NCBI RefSeq assembly: GCF_019880365.1
Contig: NZ_CP082271.1
Span: forward strand, 2,604,001-2,668,000
From: Pseudomonas sp. DNDY-54
GTDB lineage: Bacteria; Pseudomonadota; Gammaproteobacteria; Pseudomonadales; Pseudomonadaceae
Reading direction: 5' to 3'
Length of the DNA stretch: 64,000 bases
Shown here: piece by piece, positions 43,301 through 52,491 of the stretch
Numbering within the stretch: position 1 is the stretch's first letter
Layout: each line of letters begins with the position of its first letter
Notes under the pieces: model-generated
What the model saw: the letters and a program-made list of their open reading frames with translations, nothing else
Database searches by the model: none
What the model was told of the DNA's origin: nothing
Translations under genes and position numbers: made by a program

Positions 43301-45163
43301 ATAGGTAAATGCGAAATCGTGGATCCAGTATTCACGCCCGTCTTTGCGACGCAGATGAAACGGAAACTCGCCGAGTACACGCAGCCCAAGGTTTTCCAGG
43401 ATGGGCAGCATGTCCGATAGCGGCAGCGGCGTGTTCAAGTGGTAGAGCTTGCAATGCAGACGATTCTCAGCGGCCGTGATCGGCTGATAGAAGCTCATCA
43501 CCAGCGGCCGCTCTTCGCTCAGACTGAGCACATGCTGCATATCGACCGCCGCCGAATGCGGGGCGAAGCGCTCACGGTAACCTGCCGGGAACCCCCTCGG
43601 GAAATCGGCAAGAATGCCGGTGCCCTGCGCCTCGCCGAAGCGCTCGATGACCACGCTGGAATAATCGTCCTGCCAGGTGCGGCAGGCTTGCACGACTTCG
43701 CGCTCCAATTGCACCGGGTCGAACTGAACTTGCTTGTTCGGATCCAGGCGCAGCAGGAACTGCACGCGAATCAGGACTGACTCAGAGAAATACGTTGAGA
43801 ACTCGCAATCGCTGGCTTCCAGCCGATCGACCAGAACCTGCTGGATGCGCAAGCGCGTCTCGGTCGAATAGCTATCACGCGGGACGTATGCCAGGCAGTA
43901 GCAGAAGCGCCCGTACGGATCGATACGCAGGAACAGACGCAGCTTGTTGCGCTCTTGAATCTGGACGATCGCAATCGCCGTCTCGAAAAGCTGATCGATG
44001 GTCATCTGGAACAGCTCGTCGCGCGGCAGCACCTCGAGTACCTGGATCAGCTCCTTGGCCAGGTGCGCCGAGTCCTCGAAGTTGGAGCGACTCACGACTT
44101 CCGCAACCTTGCTGCGGATATAGGGAATTCGGCGCACGCTCTGGGTGTAGACCGACGAGGTGAACAAACCCAGGAAGCGACACTCTTTGACCACCCTGCC
44201 CTGATCGTCGAATTCACGGATAGACACGAAATCCGGATAGGCCGGCCGGTGAACGCGGCTGGGTGTTGCAGCCTTGGCGAACGACAACAGCAAGGGTTGA
44301 CGCAGATAGGCCAGCGCGGGCGGCATGATCAGCTGATCATGGTCCTCGAGGCCGGTACGCAACGTGCGCGACAAACCCAACAGCGAAGACTCGTCATAGA
44401 CGATGCGGCCACCTTCACCCTGATCCACCACCGTAAATTCTTCATAGCCCAGGAAGGTGAAATGGTCGTCGGCGAGCCAGCGCATGAAATCCATGATCTC
44501 AGCCAGTTGGTCATCACTGGCCTGAGCGTGTTGCTGCGAGGCGCTCAGCCGGGCGTGGTGCTCCTCCGCCTTAGCTTTCATGGAGGGGAAATCATTCACC
44601 GCAACACGCACGTCGGCGAGAACGCCGTGCAGCGACTGCTCCAGTTCGCGCAAGGCGGCGGCACTGGCGCAGCGATCGATTTCGACAAAAATCAGCGATT
44701 CAGCACTGCTGTCCGACGCCGAACTGCCTTTGGGCAGTAACTCAAGCAGGCTGCCATCACCGTCCCGCCGAACCTGCAACACGCTGTTCTGGAGCGTGTG
44801 AATCGCGTAGCCGCGGCGGGTCAGTTCCATCCGTACCGAATCAACCAGGAACGGCATGTCCGGGTGTAACATCTCAACTACGCTGTGAGTGGACTGCCAG
44901 CCATGCTTTTCATAATCAGGGTTGAATACGTGAACTTCCGGGCTTCCCGGCTCGAACCGCTCCAGGAGGCGCCAACTGGCCAGCGTCGAGCCGACCAGGT
45001 CGGTCATGCGCCGCTGAGTAAGCTCGGGTAGCGCGACAATTCCGAAGAATTGCTCGGCGAAAAGTCCCACTTGTGGCAGGAGTTTTTCGTCGACATGCTG
45101 CGCCAGGGCCACTTGCAGTTGTTGCTGAAAGTCGGCTTTGCTGGCAGCTGTAAAGAACGCCAT
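40307..45163 (-). CDS. gdhB: NAD-specific glutamate dehydrogenase, large (180 kDa) type
   Basis: 1618 residues, the L_180 class known from Pseudomonas and Streptomyces. It deaminates glutamate to 2-oxoglutarate. The N-terminal half carries ACT-like regulatory repeats; the catalytic part (from about residue 800) has KVARGGLRWSDREEDYRTEV, the substrate Lys loop VPGGAKGGFVPRR, VVAADKGTATFSDIAN, and the NAD domain with VIGEGGNLGVTQLGRVEY. In P. aeruginosa the enzyme is arginine-controlled. GGAG sits 9 nt from ATG. It faces the bat operon across 323 bp. Confidence 0.94.
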   Translation of the reverse strand: MAFFTAASKADFQQQLQVALAQHVDEKLLPQVGLFAEQFFGIVALPELTQRRMTDLVGSTLASWRLLERFEPGSPEVHVFNPDYEKHGWQSTHSVVEMLHPDMPFLVDSVRMELTRRGYAIHTLQNSVLQVRRDGDGSLLELLPKGSSASDSSAESLIFVEIDRCASAAALRELEQSLHGVLADVRVAVNDFPSMKAKAEEHHARLSASQQHAQASDDQLAEIMDFMRWLADDHFTFLGYEEFTVVDQGEGGRIVYDESSLLGLSRTLRTGLEDHDQLIMPPALAYLRQPLLLSFAKAATPSRVHRPAYPDFVSIREFDDQGRVVKECRFLGLFTSSVYTQSVRRIPYIRSKVAEVVSRSNFEDSAHLAKELIQVLEVLPRDELFQMTIDQLFETAIAIVQIQERNKLRLFLRIDPYGRFCYCLAYVPRDSYSTETRLRIQQVLVDRLEASDCEFSTYFSESVLIRVQFLLRLDPNKQVQFDPVQLEREVVQACRTWQDDYSSVVIERFGEAQGTGILADFPRGFPAGYRERFAPHSAAVDMQHVLSLSEERPLVMSFYQPITAAENRLHCKLYHLNTPLPLSDMLPILENLGLRVLGEFPFHLRRKDGREYWIHDFAFTYAEGLEIDLMEINEPLQDAFIAIHNGQAENDAFNRLVLTAGLTWREVALLRAYGRYLKQIRMGFDLGYIASALLNHTDIARELVRLFRMRFYLARKLGEEDLADKQGRLEQAITTALDDVAVLNEDRILRRYLALIKATLRTNFYQTDAGGKPKSYFSFKLDPRSIPEMPRPAPKFEIFVYSPRVEGVHLRGGKVARGGLRWSDREEDYRTEVLGLVKAQQVKNAIIVPGGAKGGFVPRRLPTSGSRDEVLAEGIACYRIFISGLLDITDNLKDGHVVPPLNVLRYDEDDPYLVVAADKGTATFSDIANGIAAEYDFWLGDAFASGGSAGYDHKKMGITAKGAWVSVQRHFRERGVDVQRDPVSVIGIGDMAGDVFGNGLLMSETLQLVAAFNHLHIFIDPDPDAARSFIERKRLFDLPRSSWADYDASLISAGGGVFSRAAKRIDITPQMKARFDIEADQLTPAELIHALLKAPVDLLWNGGIGTYIKSSLESHADVGDKANDVLRVNGNDVRAKVIGEGGNLGVTQLGRVEYCLHGGAANTDFIDNAGGVNCSDHEVNIKILLNEIVGAGDMTGKQRDQLLFEMTDAVAELVLHDNYKQTQALSQAERRAQEGGGEYKRLISALETSGLLDRALEFLPSDEALAERANLGKGLTRAELSVLISYSKIELKEALLQSRVPDDAYLTRDMESAFPQLLAEQYRGAMLQHRLKREIVSTQIANDLINNMGLTFVQRLREATGLSAANVAGAYVIVRDIFHLPHWFRQIEALDYKVPAELQLVLMDELMRLGRRATRWFLRNRRNELDAARDVGHFGPRVAALGLKLDALLQGGTRDLWQARYERYTEAGVPELLARMVAGTNHLYTLLPILEAADETGQPPADVAAAYFAVGGALELPWYLQQITGLPVENNWQALAREGFRDDLDSQQRAITVSVLQMSDAPDDLDARVQLWLEQREYQVERWRRMLVELRSASSVDYAMYAVAGRELQDLALETARR

Positions 45164-45486
45164 TTTTTCGCTCCATTCTGGCTTGGAATTCGACTGAGGC
45201 AGTCGCGAGACCTGACCGGCACCGCAACGTGTAAGTTCAACGTTAGTTCAGCAGGCAGGGATTGCATTAATGCGTTCCCTACCCTTGTCTGGCGACGCCA
45301 GTGACCGGAGCGTCACATTTTATTTGCCGACCTGGCTATCACCTGTTTCATCTCGTAATGGCGCGCCCGAGCACGTCCTCTGCATCGCGAAGTTGTAGAG
45401 GCGCGCATAGCCTGCCACTCGGCAAATGAATTAAAGTCGTGCCCGTCGAGCGCCCGCCCAGACACGCCCAGCAGAAGAGCCCAGCA
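45164..45486. other. 323-bp divergent region between gdhB and the bat operon
   Basis: Must contain two promoters. I see only a small hairpin CTGGC-GAC-GCCAG (45289-45301) and no site I can name. An antisense frame (45348-45644) is a GC-bias shadow. Confidence 0.5.
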
Positions 45487-46446
45487 ATGGACCACCGTGA
45501 AGCCATCGTCGCGTTGCGACAGTTTCTTTCAACCCAGATTCTTGGCCAGGAGCGGCTGATCGAGCGGCTACTGATCGCGTTGTTGGCGGACGGGCATCTG
45601 CTCGTCGAAGGCGCCCCGGGGCTCGCGAAAACCCGTGCGATCAAGGAGCTGGCCGGGGGGCTCGAGGCTGAATTTCACCGTATCCAATTCACACCGGACC
45701 TGCTGCCCGCCGACATTACCGGCACGGAAATCTATCGTCCAGAAACCGGCAGCTTCGTCTTCCAACAGGGCCCCATCTTTCACAACCTGGTACTTGCGGA
45801 CGAGATCAACCGCGCGCCGGCGAAGGTCCAGTCCGCGCTGCTAGAGGCCATGGCCGAACGCCAGGTCAGCGTTGGCCGCAGCACCTACGATCTCTCGCCT
45901 TTGTTTCTCGTCATGGCCACGCAAAATCCCATCGAACAGGAAGGCACCTATCCACTGCCTGAAGCGCAGCTCGACCGCTTCCTGCTGCATGTAAAGCTCG
46001 GATTTCCTGATGCCTCGGTGGAGCGGCGCATTCTTCAGCAGGCCCGAGGCGAGGCCATCAACGGCGAGACGCCGCCCGAGCATCGCGTCTCGCAGCAGGC
46101 AATCTTCGCGGCGCGCAAAGAGATCCTTGGCCTGTACATGGCCGATGCGGTGGAGGAATACCTCGTCCAGCTGGTCATGGCGACCCGCACGCCCGCCAAG
46201 TTCGATGCTGAGCTCGCTGGCTGGATCGCCTACGGCGCCAGCCCGCGTGGCTCGATCTCACTGGATCGCTGCGCGCGCGCCCACGCCTGGCTGGCCGGTC
46301 GCGACTTCGTCAGCCCCGAGGATATTCAGGCCATGCTGTTCGACGTGTTGCGCCATCGCCTGATCCTCTCGTTCGAGGCGGAAGCCGCCGGCATCGATCA
46401 GGACCGGGTATTACAGCGCATTCTCGACGTGGTGGCGGTGGCCTGA
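45487..46446 (+). CDS. MoxR-family AAA+ ATPase
   Basis: 319 residues. Walker A is HLLVEGAPGLAKTRAIKE, Walker B LVLADEINRAPAKVQSALLE, sensor 1 VMATQNPIEQEGTYPLPEAQ. MoxR ATPases work as chaperones for VWA-domain partners, here encoded downstream. ATG 45487 fits the family start (MDHREAIVALRQF). It shares one nucleotide with the DUF58 gene (TGATG), so it opens a tightly coupled six-gene operon. Confidence 0.93.
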   Translation: MDHREAIVALRQFLSTQILGQERLIERLLIALLADGHLLVEGAPGLAKTRAIKELAGGLEAEFHRIQFTPDLLPADITGTEIYRPETGSFVFQQGPIFHNLVLADEINRAPAKVQSALLEAMAERQVSVGRSTYDLSPLFLVMATQNPIEQEGTYPLPEAQLDRFLLHVKLGFPDASVERRILQQARGEAINGETPPEHRVSQQAIFAARKEILGLYMADAVEEYLVQLVMATRTPAKFDAELAGWIAYGASPRGSISLDRCARAHAWLAGRDFVSPEDIQAMLFDVLRHRLILSFEAEAAGIDQDRVLQRILDVVAVA

Positions 46447-47414
46447 TGCACCCTTCCCCTCCGGCTGGCAGCCCGGCGCTCCCCTCGCCGGATGCTGGGG
46501 TTCGGGTGTGCCTGGCCGAGCTGATCGATATTCGCCATCGGGTCCGAGAAGTTCCCCTGTTCTCTACGCCGCATCGTCGCAGCCCTCTGGTCGGGCTGCA
46601 TCACTCCAAGCTTCGCGGGCGCGGGGTGGATTTCGACCAGGTGCGGATCTATCAAGCCGGCGATGACGTCCGCACCATCGATTGGCGCGTGACCGCTCGT
46701 ACCCAGGAGCCACACACGAAACTGTTCCATGAAGAGCGCGAACGCCCCATTTATATTCTCGTGGAGCAAAGCCCACGGCTGTTCTTCGGCAGCGGTCAGG
46801 TGTTCAAATCCGTGATCGCCGCTCAGGCTGCAGCCCTGGTCGGCTGGGCCGCGCTGATCCACAACGACCGTGTCGGAGGGCTCGTGTTCGGCCACGGCGA
46901 GCATCATGAGGTCAAACCGCGGCGCAGCAAGCAAAGTCTGCTGCAGCTGCTCGACCGTCTGGCACGCGCCAATATCAACCTGAGTGCGGACCAGAGCACC
47001 GATCCGGGCGCCTTCGGGCTGGCGTTAAGGCGTGCTCGCGAAGTGCTGCGCCCCGGAAGCCTCGCGGTAATCATCTGCGACGAGCGCGCGCTTGGCGATG
47101 CAGCCGAACAACAGCTGACGTTGCTCGCCCGACATGTCGACCTGTTGCTGATCCCAGTGTCCGATCCACTCGACCACGCCCTGCCCGCGGCGGGTCTGCT
47201 GCGTTTTGCGCAGTTTGGTGCACGGCTGGAGTTGGACAGCCACGACGCGTCCATTCGCCAGGCCTATCGCCAGCAAGGAGAAGCCCGTACGGCTCGGTGG
47301 CGGCGTTTGGCCGATCGCCTGCGATTGCCCTTGATGTCATTGGATACTCAGCGTGATCTGGTCGACCAGCTACGAGCGCACCTGAGCGTGCAGCACCCCG
47401 GAGCGCACCGATGA
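46446..47414 (+). CDS. DUF58 protein
   Basis: 322 residues. Contains the DUF58 signature around FDQVRIYQAGDDVRTIDWRV, with RTQEPHTKLFHEERERP and VEQSPRLFFG. This domain has a von Willebrand A-like fold and accompanies MoxR genes in nearly all genomes. No signal peptide or membrane helix. ATGA overlap with the DUF4381 gene. Confidence 0.9.
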   Translation: MHPSPPAGSPALPSPDAGVRVCLAELIDIRHRVREVPLFSTPHRRSPLVGLHHSKLRGRGVDFDQVRIYQAGDDVRTIDWRVTARTQEPHTKLFHEERERPIYILVEQSPRLFFGSGQVFKSVIAAQAAALVGWAALIHNDRVGGLVFGHGEHHEVKPRRSKQSLLQLLDRLARANINLSADQSTDPGAFGLALRRAREVLRPGSLAVIICDERALGDAAEQQLTLLARHVDLLLIPVSDPLDHALPAAGLLRFAQFGARLELDSHDASIRQAYRQQGEARTARWRRLADRLRLPLMSLDTQRDLVDQLRAHLSVQHPGAHR

Positions 47415-47902
47415 GCTCGCTCGATCAGCTCGAACCCTTGATTGCGCCTGCGCCAGTCAGCGCATGGCCACCGGCGCCCGGCTGGTGGTTCCTGGCCGCG
47501 TTGATCCTCAGCATTTTCTTGCTGATGCGGTTGCGTCCATGGCAACGGCTGCACCGACCGAAGGTCGAGCCCGAAGCGGCTATCGACCCTCAACGGCAAA
47601 TCGCGCTGGATGAGCTGTCTCGGTTGGACAAGCCCTACGGGGGGCAACCTGCCAACCAGTGGCTGCAACAGCTCAACGCGCTGCTCAAGCGTCTTTGCCG
47701 AACGCGCTATCCGAACGACCACCCGCACACACTCAGCGGGCGTGCCTGGCTCGCGTTTCTCGATAGTCGCTGTCCCGCGGCTGGCCTGACGCGCTGGATG
47801 GTACTGGTCGAAGGCGTCTACCGTGCCGAGTGCCGCCTGGACGACAAGGCGATCCAGGGCCTGGAGCAGTCCGTGCAGATCTGGATTCGCAAACATGTTT
47901 GA
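47411..47902 (+). CDS. DUF4381 protein
   Basis: 163 residues. Short Pro-rich N terminus (LEPLIAPAPVSAWPPAPGWW), one transmembrane helix (WFLAALILSIFLLMRL), and a cytoplasmic helical domain with LNALLKRLCRTRYP and SGRAWLAFLDSRCP. Standard member of MoxR/Bat operons of proteobacteria, role unknown; it overlaps the following gene by 8 nt. Confidence 0.87.
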   Translation: MSSLDQLEPLIAPAPVSAWPPAPGWWFLAALILSIFLLMRLRPWQRLHRPKVEPEAAIDPQRQIALDELSRLDKPYGGQPANQWLQQLNALLKRLCRTRYPNDHPHTLSGRAWLAFLDSRCPAAGLTRWMVLVEGVYRAECRLDDKAIQGLEQSVQIWIRKHV

Positions 47903-48914
47903 GCTGGCATGGTCGTGGGTCTTCCTGCTATTGCCGCTGCCGTGGCTGTTGCGCTGGCTGCTACCGGCCGCCGACAGCGGCGACGCGGCACTAAAGGTCA
48001 CTTTCCTGGGAGAGCTGGAAACCCTAGCCGGTCGCCGCGCGGCGATTGCCCTCCCCGCTTGGCGCCAACAATTACCGTATCTGGTGGTCTGGCTGCTGTT
48101 GGTGTTTTCTGCCGCGCGGCCGCAATGGCTCGGCGAGCCGCTGCCCCTGCCCACCAGCGGCCGCGATCTCCTGCTGGCAGTGGATGTGTCCGGATCGATG
48201 GATTTCCCGGACATGAAATGGGAAGGCGATGACGTCAGTCGACTGGAGCTAGTCAAACACCTGCTCGGCGATTTCATCATCGAACGACAGGGCGATCGCG
48301 TCGGCCTGATCCTTTTCGGCAGCAAAGCCTACCTGCAAGCGCCCTTGACCTTTGACCGCCAGACCGTGCGCACTTGGCTCGACGAGGCCGTCATTGGCAT
48401 TGCCGGCAGCAACACCGCGTTAGGCGATGCCATCGGGCTTGCAATCAAACGCTTGCGCGATCGCCCTGCCCAGAGTCGGGTCCTTGTGCTCATAACCGAT
48501 GGCGCCAACAACGGTGGCGAGATCGAACCTCTGCTCGCTGCACGTCTCGCAGCGGTAGAAGGGATCAAGATTCATACCATCGGCATTGGTGCCGATGTGG
48601 AGCCCGGCGGCGTGCTTCAGCGGTTTGGCTTCAACAGCGGGGCTGAACTGGACGAACCCACGCTACGCGCAATTTCTGAACAAACCGGTGGCGAATACTT
48701 CCGGGCACGTTCCAGCAGCGAATTGGCGTCCATCGGTGACACCCTCGATGAGCTTGAGCCGGTCGCTCAGCAACCAGCACAGGCACGAATGTCTGATGCG
48801 CTCTATGTCTGGCCGCTGTCCGCCGCATTGCTGATCAGCCTGGTTCTGGTCGCCAACCGCCTTTGGCATCCGTCGCTGCAACGCCTCCCGTGGCGTCGGA
48901 GCGGCCATGATTGA
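47895..48914 (+). CDS. BatA-like VWA-domain membrane protein
   Basis: 339 residues. N-terminal helices (SWVFLLLPLPWLLRWLL; LPYLVVWLLLVFSAA), then a VWA domain with an intact metal-ion-dependent adhesion site: DVSGSMDFPDM (DxSxS), the Thr in SNTALGDAIGLAIKRL and the ITDGANNGG Asp-Gly. A C-terminal helix (PLSAALLISLVLVANRLW) re-enters the membrane. The domain would face the cytoplasm or periplasm depending on topology. Start 47895 is the family one; the longer frame is rejected. Confidence 0.9.
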   Translation: MFELAWSWVFLLLPLPWLLRWLLPAADSGDAALKVTFLGELETLAGRRAAIALPAWRQQLPYLVVWLLLVFSAARPQWLGEPLPLPTSGRDLLLAVDVSGSMDFPDMKWEGDDVSRLELVKHLLGDFIIERQGDRVGLILFGSKAYLQAPLTFDRQTVRTWLDEAVIGIAGSNTALGDAIGLAIKRLRDRPAQSRVLVLITDGANNGGEIEPLLAARLAAVEGIKIHTIGIGADVEPGGVLQRFGFNSGAELDEPTLRAISEQTGGEYFRARSSSELASIGDTLDELEPVAQQPAQARMSDALYVWPLSAALLISLVLVANRLWHPSLQRLPWRRSGHD

Positions 48915-50661
48915 GTTCGTACCGCATCTGCTTCGCCCCTTCTGGCTGCTGGTTCTACCGTTGCCGATCTGGCTGTTATGGCGGCTATGGAACCGTCAGC
49001 GTCAGATCGGTCGCTGGCAACGCCTGTTACCTCACGCCTTCCACGCCGTACTGTTGACCCGCGGCAGGCTACGCAACAGCAGACGCCCCTGGCTGGTGCT
49101 CGGTTCAGCCTGGCTTCTCGCTTGCCTGGCGCTGCTGGGACCGAGTTGGCAACATGCCGAACAACCCAGCCTGTCGCGCACCGATCCGTTGGTGATCCTG
49201 CTGGATACCACTCCAACCATGCTCGCCGCCGACGTCCGTCCAAGTCGGTTGGAGCATGCCAAGCGGACCATTCTCGATCTACTGCAGGCTCGCCAGGATG
49301 CTAAGACGGCGGTTGTCGCGTTCGCCGGCAGCGCCCATACGCTCGTGCCGTTGTCCAACGACATTGCGACCACGACGAATCTCTTGGATTCGCTCCAGCC
49401 GGACCTGATGCCCGAAGCCGGCCATCGCGCAGACCTCGCCGTTGCGCACGGCATCGAGCTGCTTCAACACGGGGCGAACGGGCGCGGCCGCCTGCTTCTG
49501 ATCGGCAGCAGCCTGAGCGACCCGGAGCGAGCCGCCATCCAGGCGCTACTCGACGACCATCCCCTGCAATTGCTGGTACTCGGCATCGGTACCGAGCAGG
49601 GCGCACCGATTGCCCGCGAAGACGGCAGCTTTTTGAAAGACGGCAGCGGCGCCATTCTGATCCCGAGACTGGAAGACGGCGCACTACGCCGCCTCGCCAG
49701 GGATGTTGGCGGGCGCTATCAACGTGCGAGCCTCGATGACACCGATCTACAGCGACTGGGACTTCTGACGGACAGCGGCGAGCTGGTCGTCAAGGATGAC
49801 ACCAAGACCCGGCTCGATGCCTGGCTGGACCAGGGGCACTGGCTGCTGCTTCCGCTGTTGTTGCTGGCCGCCTGTGCTGGTCGCAGAGGCTGGATATTCT
49901 GCCTGCCGCTGTTTCTGTTTATGCCGCAGCCGGCGAGCGCACTGAGCCTGCAGGACCTGTGGCTGCGCCCCGATCAACAAGGCGAGCGTCTGCTCGACGC
50001 ACAGCGCCCGGCCGAGGCTGCTGAACATTTCGAAAACCCTCAGTGGCGAGGCTACGCGCGCTACCTAGCCGGTGATTACGCGGGTGCTGTTGAGCAGTTC
50101 GGCAAAGGCGATACTGCCGCGGACCATTACAACCGTGGCAATGCGCTGGCCCGTATTGAAGAGTTCGACGCCGCAATCGAGGCTTATGATCAGGCGTTGG
50201 AGCTTGACCCGGCCCTTGAGGCGGCCCGCCGTAACAAGGCCACGATTGAGGACATCTTGCGCCAACGCCAACAACAGGCGCAGCAGGAGCAGCAGGAGCA
50301 GCGCGCGGAGGATCCGCCTTCTGAAGACGCCGCTCCCGAGTCCGGTCAATCTCAACAGCCCCCACCATCGGCCGGTTCCGCTGCCAGCCAATCACAACCC
50401 AGCGAGCTTTCCGAGCAAGACGAGCTCGAGCAGGGCAATCAGGATCCAAGCGCGGCTCCCGCCGAGGCGTTGAGTGATCCGGGCGAAGCCGGCGAGCAGA
50501 GTGAGACAGCCGAGGCCCTTGAGGCCACCGGCGCGCCGTTCGATCCCGAGCAGGATCAGGCAATGAACCAATGGCTGCGCAAGATTCCCGACGATCCCGG
50601 CGAGCTGCTCCGCCGCAAGTTTCTCTATGAACAACGCAAGCGCCAGGAACTGAATCGATGA
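48907..50661 (+). CDS. BatB/BatC-like fused VWA-TPR membrane protein
   Basis: 584 residues. Two N-terminal helices, a VWA domain whose first motif reads LLDTTPTMLAADV, so the DxSxS serines are both replaced by Thr or Pro, then a helix near 310-340 and one or two TPR units (HYNRGNALARIEEFDAAIEA; YDQALELDPALEAARRNKAT). The tail is Gln/Glu/Ser/Pro-rich (about 460-545), typical of BatC. The fusion of BatB and BatC parts is common in pseudomonads. Degenerate metal site suggests a structural VWA. Confidence 0.88.
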   Translation: MIEFVPHLLRPFWLLVLPLPIWLLWRLWNRQRQIGRWQRLLPHAFHAVLLTRGRLRNSRRPWLVLGSAWLLACLALLGPSWQHAEQPSLSRTDPLVILLDTTPTMLAADVRPSRLEHAKRTILDLLQARQDAKTAVVAFAGSAHTLVPLSNDIATTTNLLDSLQPDLMPEAGHRADLAVAHGIELLQHGANGRGRLLLIGSSLSDPERAAIQALLDDHPLQLLVLGIGTEQGAPIAREDGSFLKDGSGAILIPRLEDGALRRLARDVGGRYQRASLDDTDLQRLGLLTDSGELVVKDDTKTRLDAWLDQGHWLLLPLLLLAACAGRRGWIFCLPLFLFMPQPASALSLQDLWLRPDQQGERLLDAQRPAEAAEHFENPQWRGYARYLAGDYAGAVEQFGKGDTAADHYNRGNALARIEEFDAAIEAYDQALELDPALEAARRNKATIEDILRQRQQQAQQEQQEQRAEDPPSEDAAPESGQSQQPPPSAGSAASQSQPSELSEQDELEQGNQDPSAAPAEALSDPGEAGEQSETAEALEATGAPFDPEQDQAMNQWLRKIPDDPGELLRRKFLYEQRKRQELNR

Positions 50662-52280
50662 CGCGGCTGATCGCATGTGTGCTTCTACTTCTGCTGGCCT
50701 GCCAGGCAAGCGCTGGCGCGTTGATCGCGCGAGTCGACCGTACCCAGCTCAGCCTGGATGAAACTGTTGAGCTGACTTTGGAGACAGCCGATGCGGCCGT
50801 ATTCGGCAAGCCGGACCTGCAGCCTCTCGACAGCCTCTTCAAGGTCTTCGGTACCCGCCAGGTCAGCCAGCTCTCCGGTAGCAACGGCGAGGCGCGCACC
50901 CTCACTCAATGGCAAGTCACGCTCCAGCCGCGGCAGACCGGCTATGTGATCATTCCGCCGTTACAGCTGGGCGAATGGCGCAGTGAGCCCATCACGCTAA
51001 ATGTCAGCGAATCCCGCACCGAGGGCGGCGACAAACTGGCCCCGATATTCATCGACTCCAGCCTCGACGTCGACAGTGTCTATGTCCAGGCGCAGGTAGT
51101 GCTCACCCTGCGCATTTACCATTCCGTTTCGCTTTACGATGACAGCACGTTGTCGCCCTTGCAGATGAACAACGCGCTGGTCGAACGACTTGGTGAACCA
51201 CGCACCTACGAGAAAGACATCAACGGCGTACGTCATGGCGTGATCGAAATCCGCTATGCGTTGTTTCCGCAGAAAAGCGGCACGCTCACCATCCCGGCAC
51301 AGCTGTTCAGCGCAACCACCGTGGCGCCAACAGGCGACTACTACGGCTCTCGCTTCGGCAGCTCCACTCAGGTCCGCTCCCCGGAAATCCCGCTACAGGT
51401 CAAACCGAAACCCGCCAACTACCCAACCGATGCGCCTTGGCTTCCGGCAATCAACCTGACCCTGGTCGAGGCCTGGAGCCCGCAGCCGCAGGAGGCGCAG
51501 CTCGGCGAGGCGCTGACGCGAAGCTTGCTGATCAAGGCCGAAGGCCTCTCCAGTGCACAGCTGCCGCCGGTAGAGTCACCGCCGCTACCCGGTCTGCGCC
51601 GCTATCCCGACCAACCGAGCTTGAACGATGCGGTCACCGACAACGGCGTTACCGGCAGCCGTGAACAGCGCGAGGCGCTGGTGGCGGCCAATGCCGGAGA
51701 CTTTCTGCTTCCGCCTGTAGAGATCGTCTGGTGGAACACCGTCGAGGACCGGCTGGAGCGAAGCGCTCTGCCCCAGCGTTCGCTCCAGGTCGCGGACAAC
51801 CCCGAACTCCAACCACCACCGCTAGACGATGCCGAGCCCAACCAGACGATCACCCAGCCACAGTTGCTTTGGCCCTGGCAGCTCGGCAGTGCCGTGTTGG
51901 CCCTGACCACGTTGCTCGGCTTCGGTTTGTGGCTGCGTGCGCGTAGCCAGCCGGCAGTCATTCGCACGGTTCAGACTGGCCCGACGCCCCGCAGCTTGCT
52001 CGACGATCTCAAGCGCGCCTGTCTGGCCAATGATACCCAGGCGACCCGACACGCCCTTGATGCCTGGGCACGTCAGCAGCCGGAAACGCTGGCGGACATG
52101 GCGGCACGTTTCGTTCCCCTGTCTGACGCGCTCGACGGTTTGAACGGTGCGCTCTACAGCGAGACCGGCCAGCGCTGGCAAGGCGAGGCGCTATGGCAGG
52201 CCATCCAGAACCTGCCGCCCGCGCAACCCACCACCATCGAGCAGGAAACAGGCGCCCTGCCACCGCTTTATCCGCGCTGA
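50658..52280 (+). CDS. BatD-like protein
   Basis: 540 residues. Signal peptide (LLLLACQASAG), several Ig-like beta domains (ARVDRTQLSLDETVELTLE; TGYVIIPPLQLGEWRSEPI), and a C-terminal membrane helix (QLGSAVLALTTLLGFGLWL) with a cytoplasmic tail. Periplasmic BatD (oxygen tolerance) protein and last gene of the operon, ATGA-coupled to the previous one. Bat functions are linked to aerotolerance or envelope stress in other organisms; not shown here. Confidence 0.88.
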   Translation: MTRLIACVLLLLLACQASAGALIARVDRTQLSLDETVELTLETADAAVFGKPDLQPLDSLFKVFGTRQVSQLSGSNGEARTLTQWQVTLQPRQTGYVIIPPLQLGEWRSEPITLNVSESRTEGGDKLAPIFIDSSLDVDSVYVQAQVVLTLRIYHSVSLYDDSTLSPLQMNNALVERLGEPRTYEKDINGVRHGVIEIRYALFPQKSGTLTIPAQLFSATTVAPTGDYYGSRFGSSTQVRSPEIPLQVKPKPANYPTDAPWLPAINLTLVEAWSPQPQEAQLGEALTRSLLIKAEGLSSAQLPPVESPPLPGLRRYPDQPSLNDAVTDNGVTGSREQREALVAANAGDFLLPPVEIVWWNTVEDRLERSALPQRSLQVADNPELQPPPLDDAEPNQTITQPQLLWPWQLGSAVLALTTLLGFGLWLRARSQPAVIRTVQTGPTPRSLLDDLKRACLANDTQATRHALDAWARQQPETLADMAARFVPLSDALDGLNGALYSETGQRWQGEALWQAIQNLPPAQPTTIEQETGALPPLYPR

Positions 52281-52309
52281 AGCACATCGGGCCGGCCACC
52301 TCTAAACAC

Positions 52310-52326
52310 ACCGAAAGACGTTCGGT
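52310..52326 (+). terminator. Nested inverted repeats after the bat operon
   Basis: ACCGAA-AGACG-TTCGGT hairpin inside a larger 9-bp repeat CCGGCCACC (52292-52300) and GGTGGCCGG (52324-52332). No T-run follows, so this is a weak terminator candidate or an mRNA end structure. Confidence 0.4.
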
Positions 52327-52395
52327 GGCCGGGCGGCTGATGTGAAACCCCCCGGCAGGCCACCGCGCCAGCCTCAACCACGATGACCCGCCCAC

Positions 52396-52411
52396 TGGCA
52401 TGTGGCTTGCT
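52396..52411 (+). promoter_or_regulatory. Sigma-54 promoter upstream of nasS
   Basis: TGGCATGTGGCTTGCT matches the -24/-12 consensus TGGCACGNNNNTTGCW at all but one fixed position, with GG and GC correctly spaced. Predicted start about 52422, 70 nt before nasS. Confidence 0.65.
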
Positions 52412-52491
52412 TCGCATGACACATCGTGTTCCCACGCACTCGCTGCTTTCCCGCCGCGAGGTGCGTTCAGCGGCAGAGGTTTCTAGCGCCA

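Noticed and set aside
42305..43420. 371-codon plus-strand frame inside gdhB
   Set aside because: Fully opposite a conserved enzyme, no start context and no family features.
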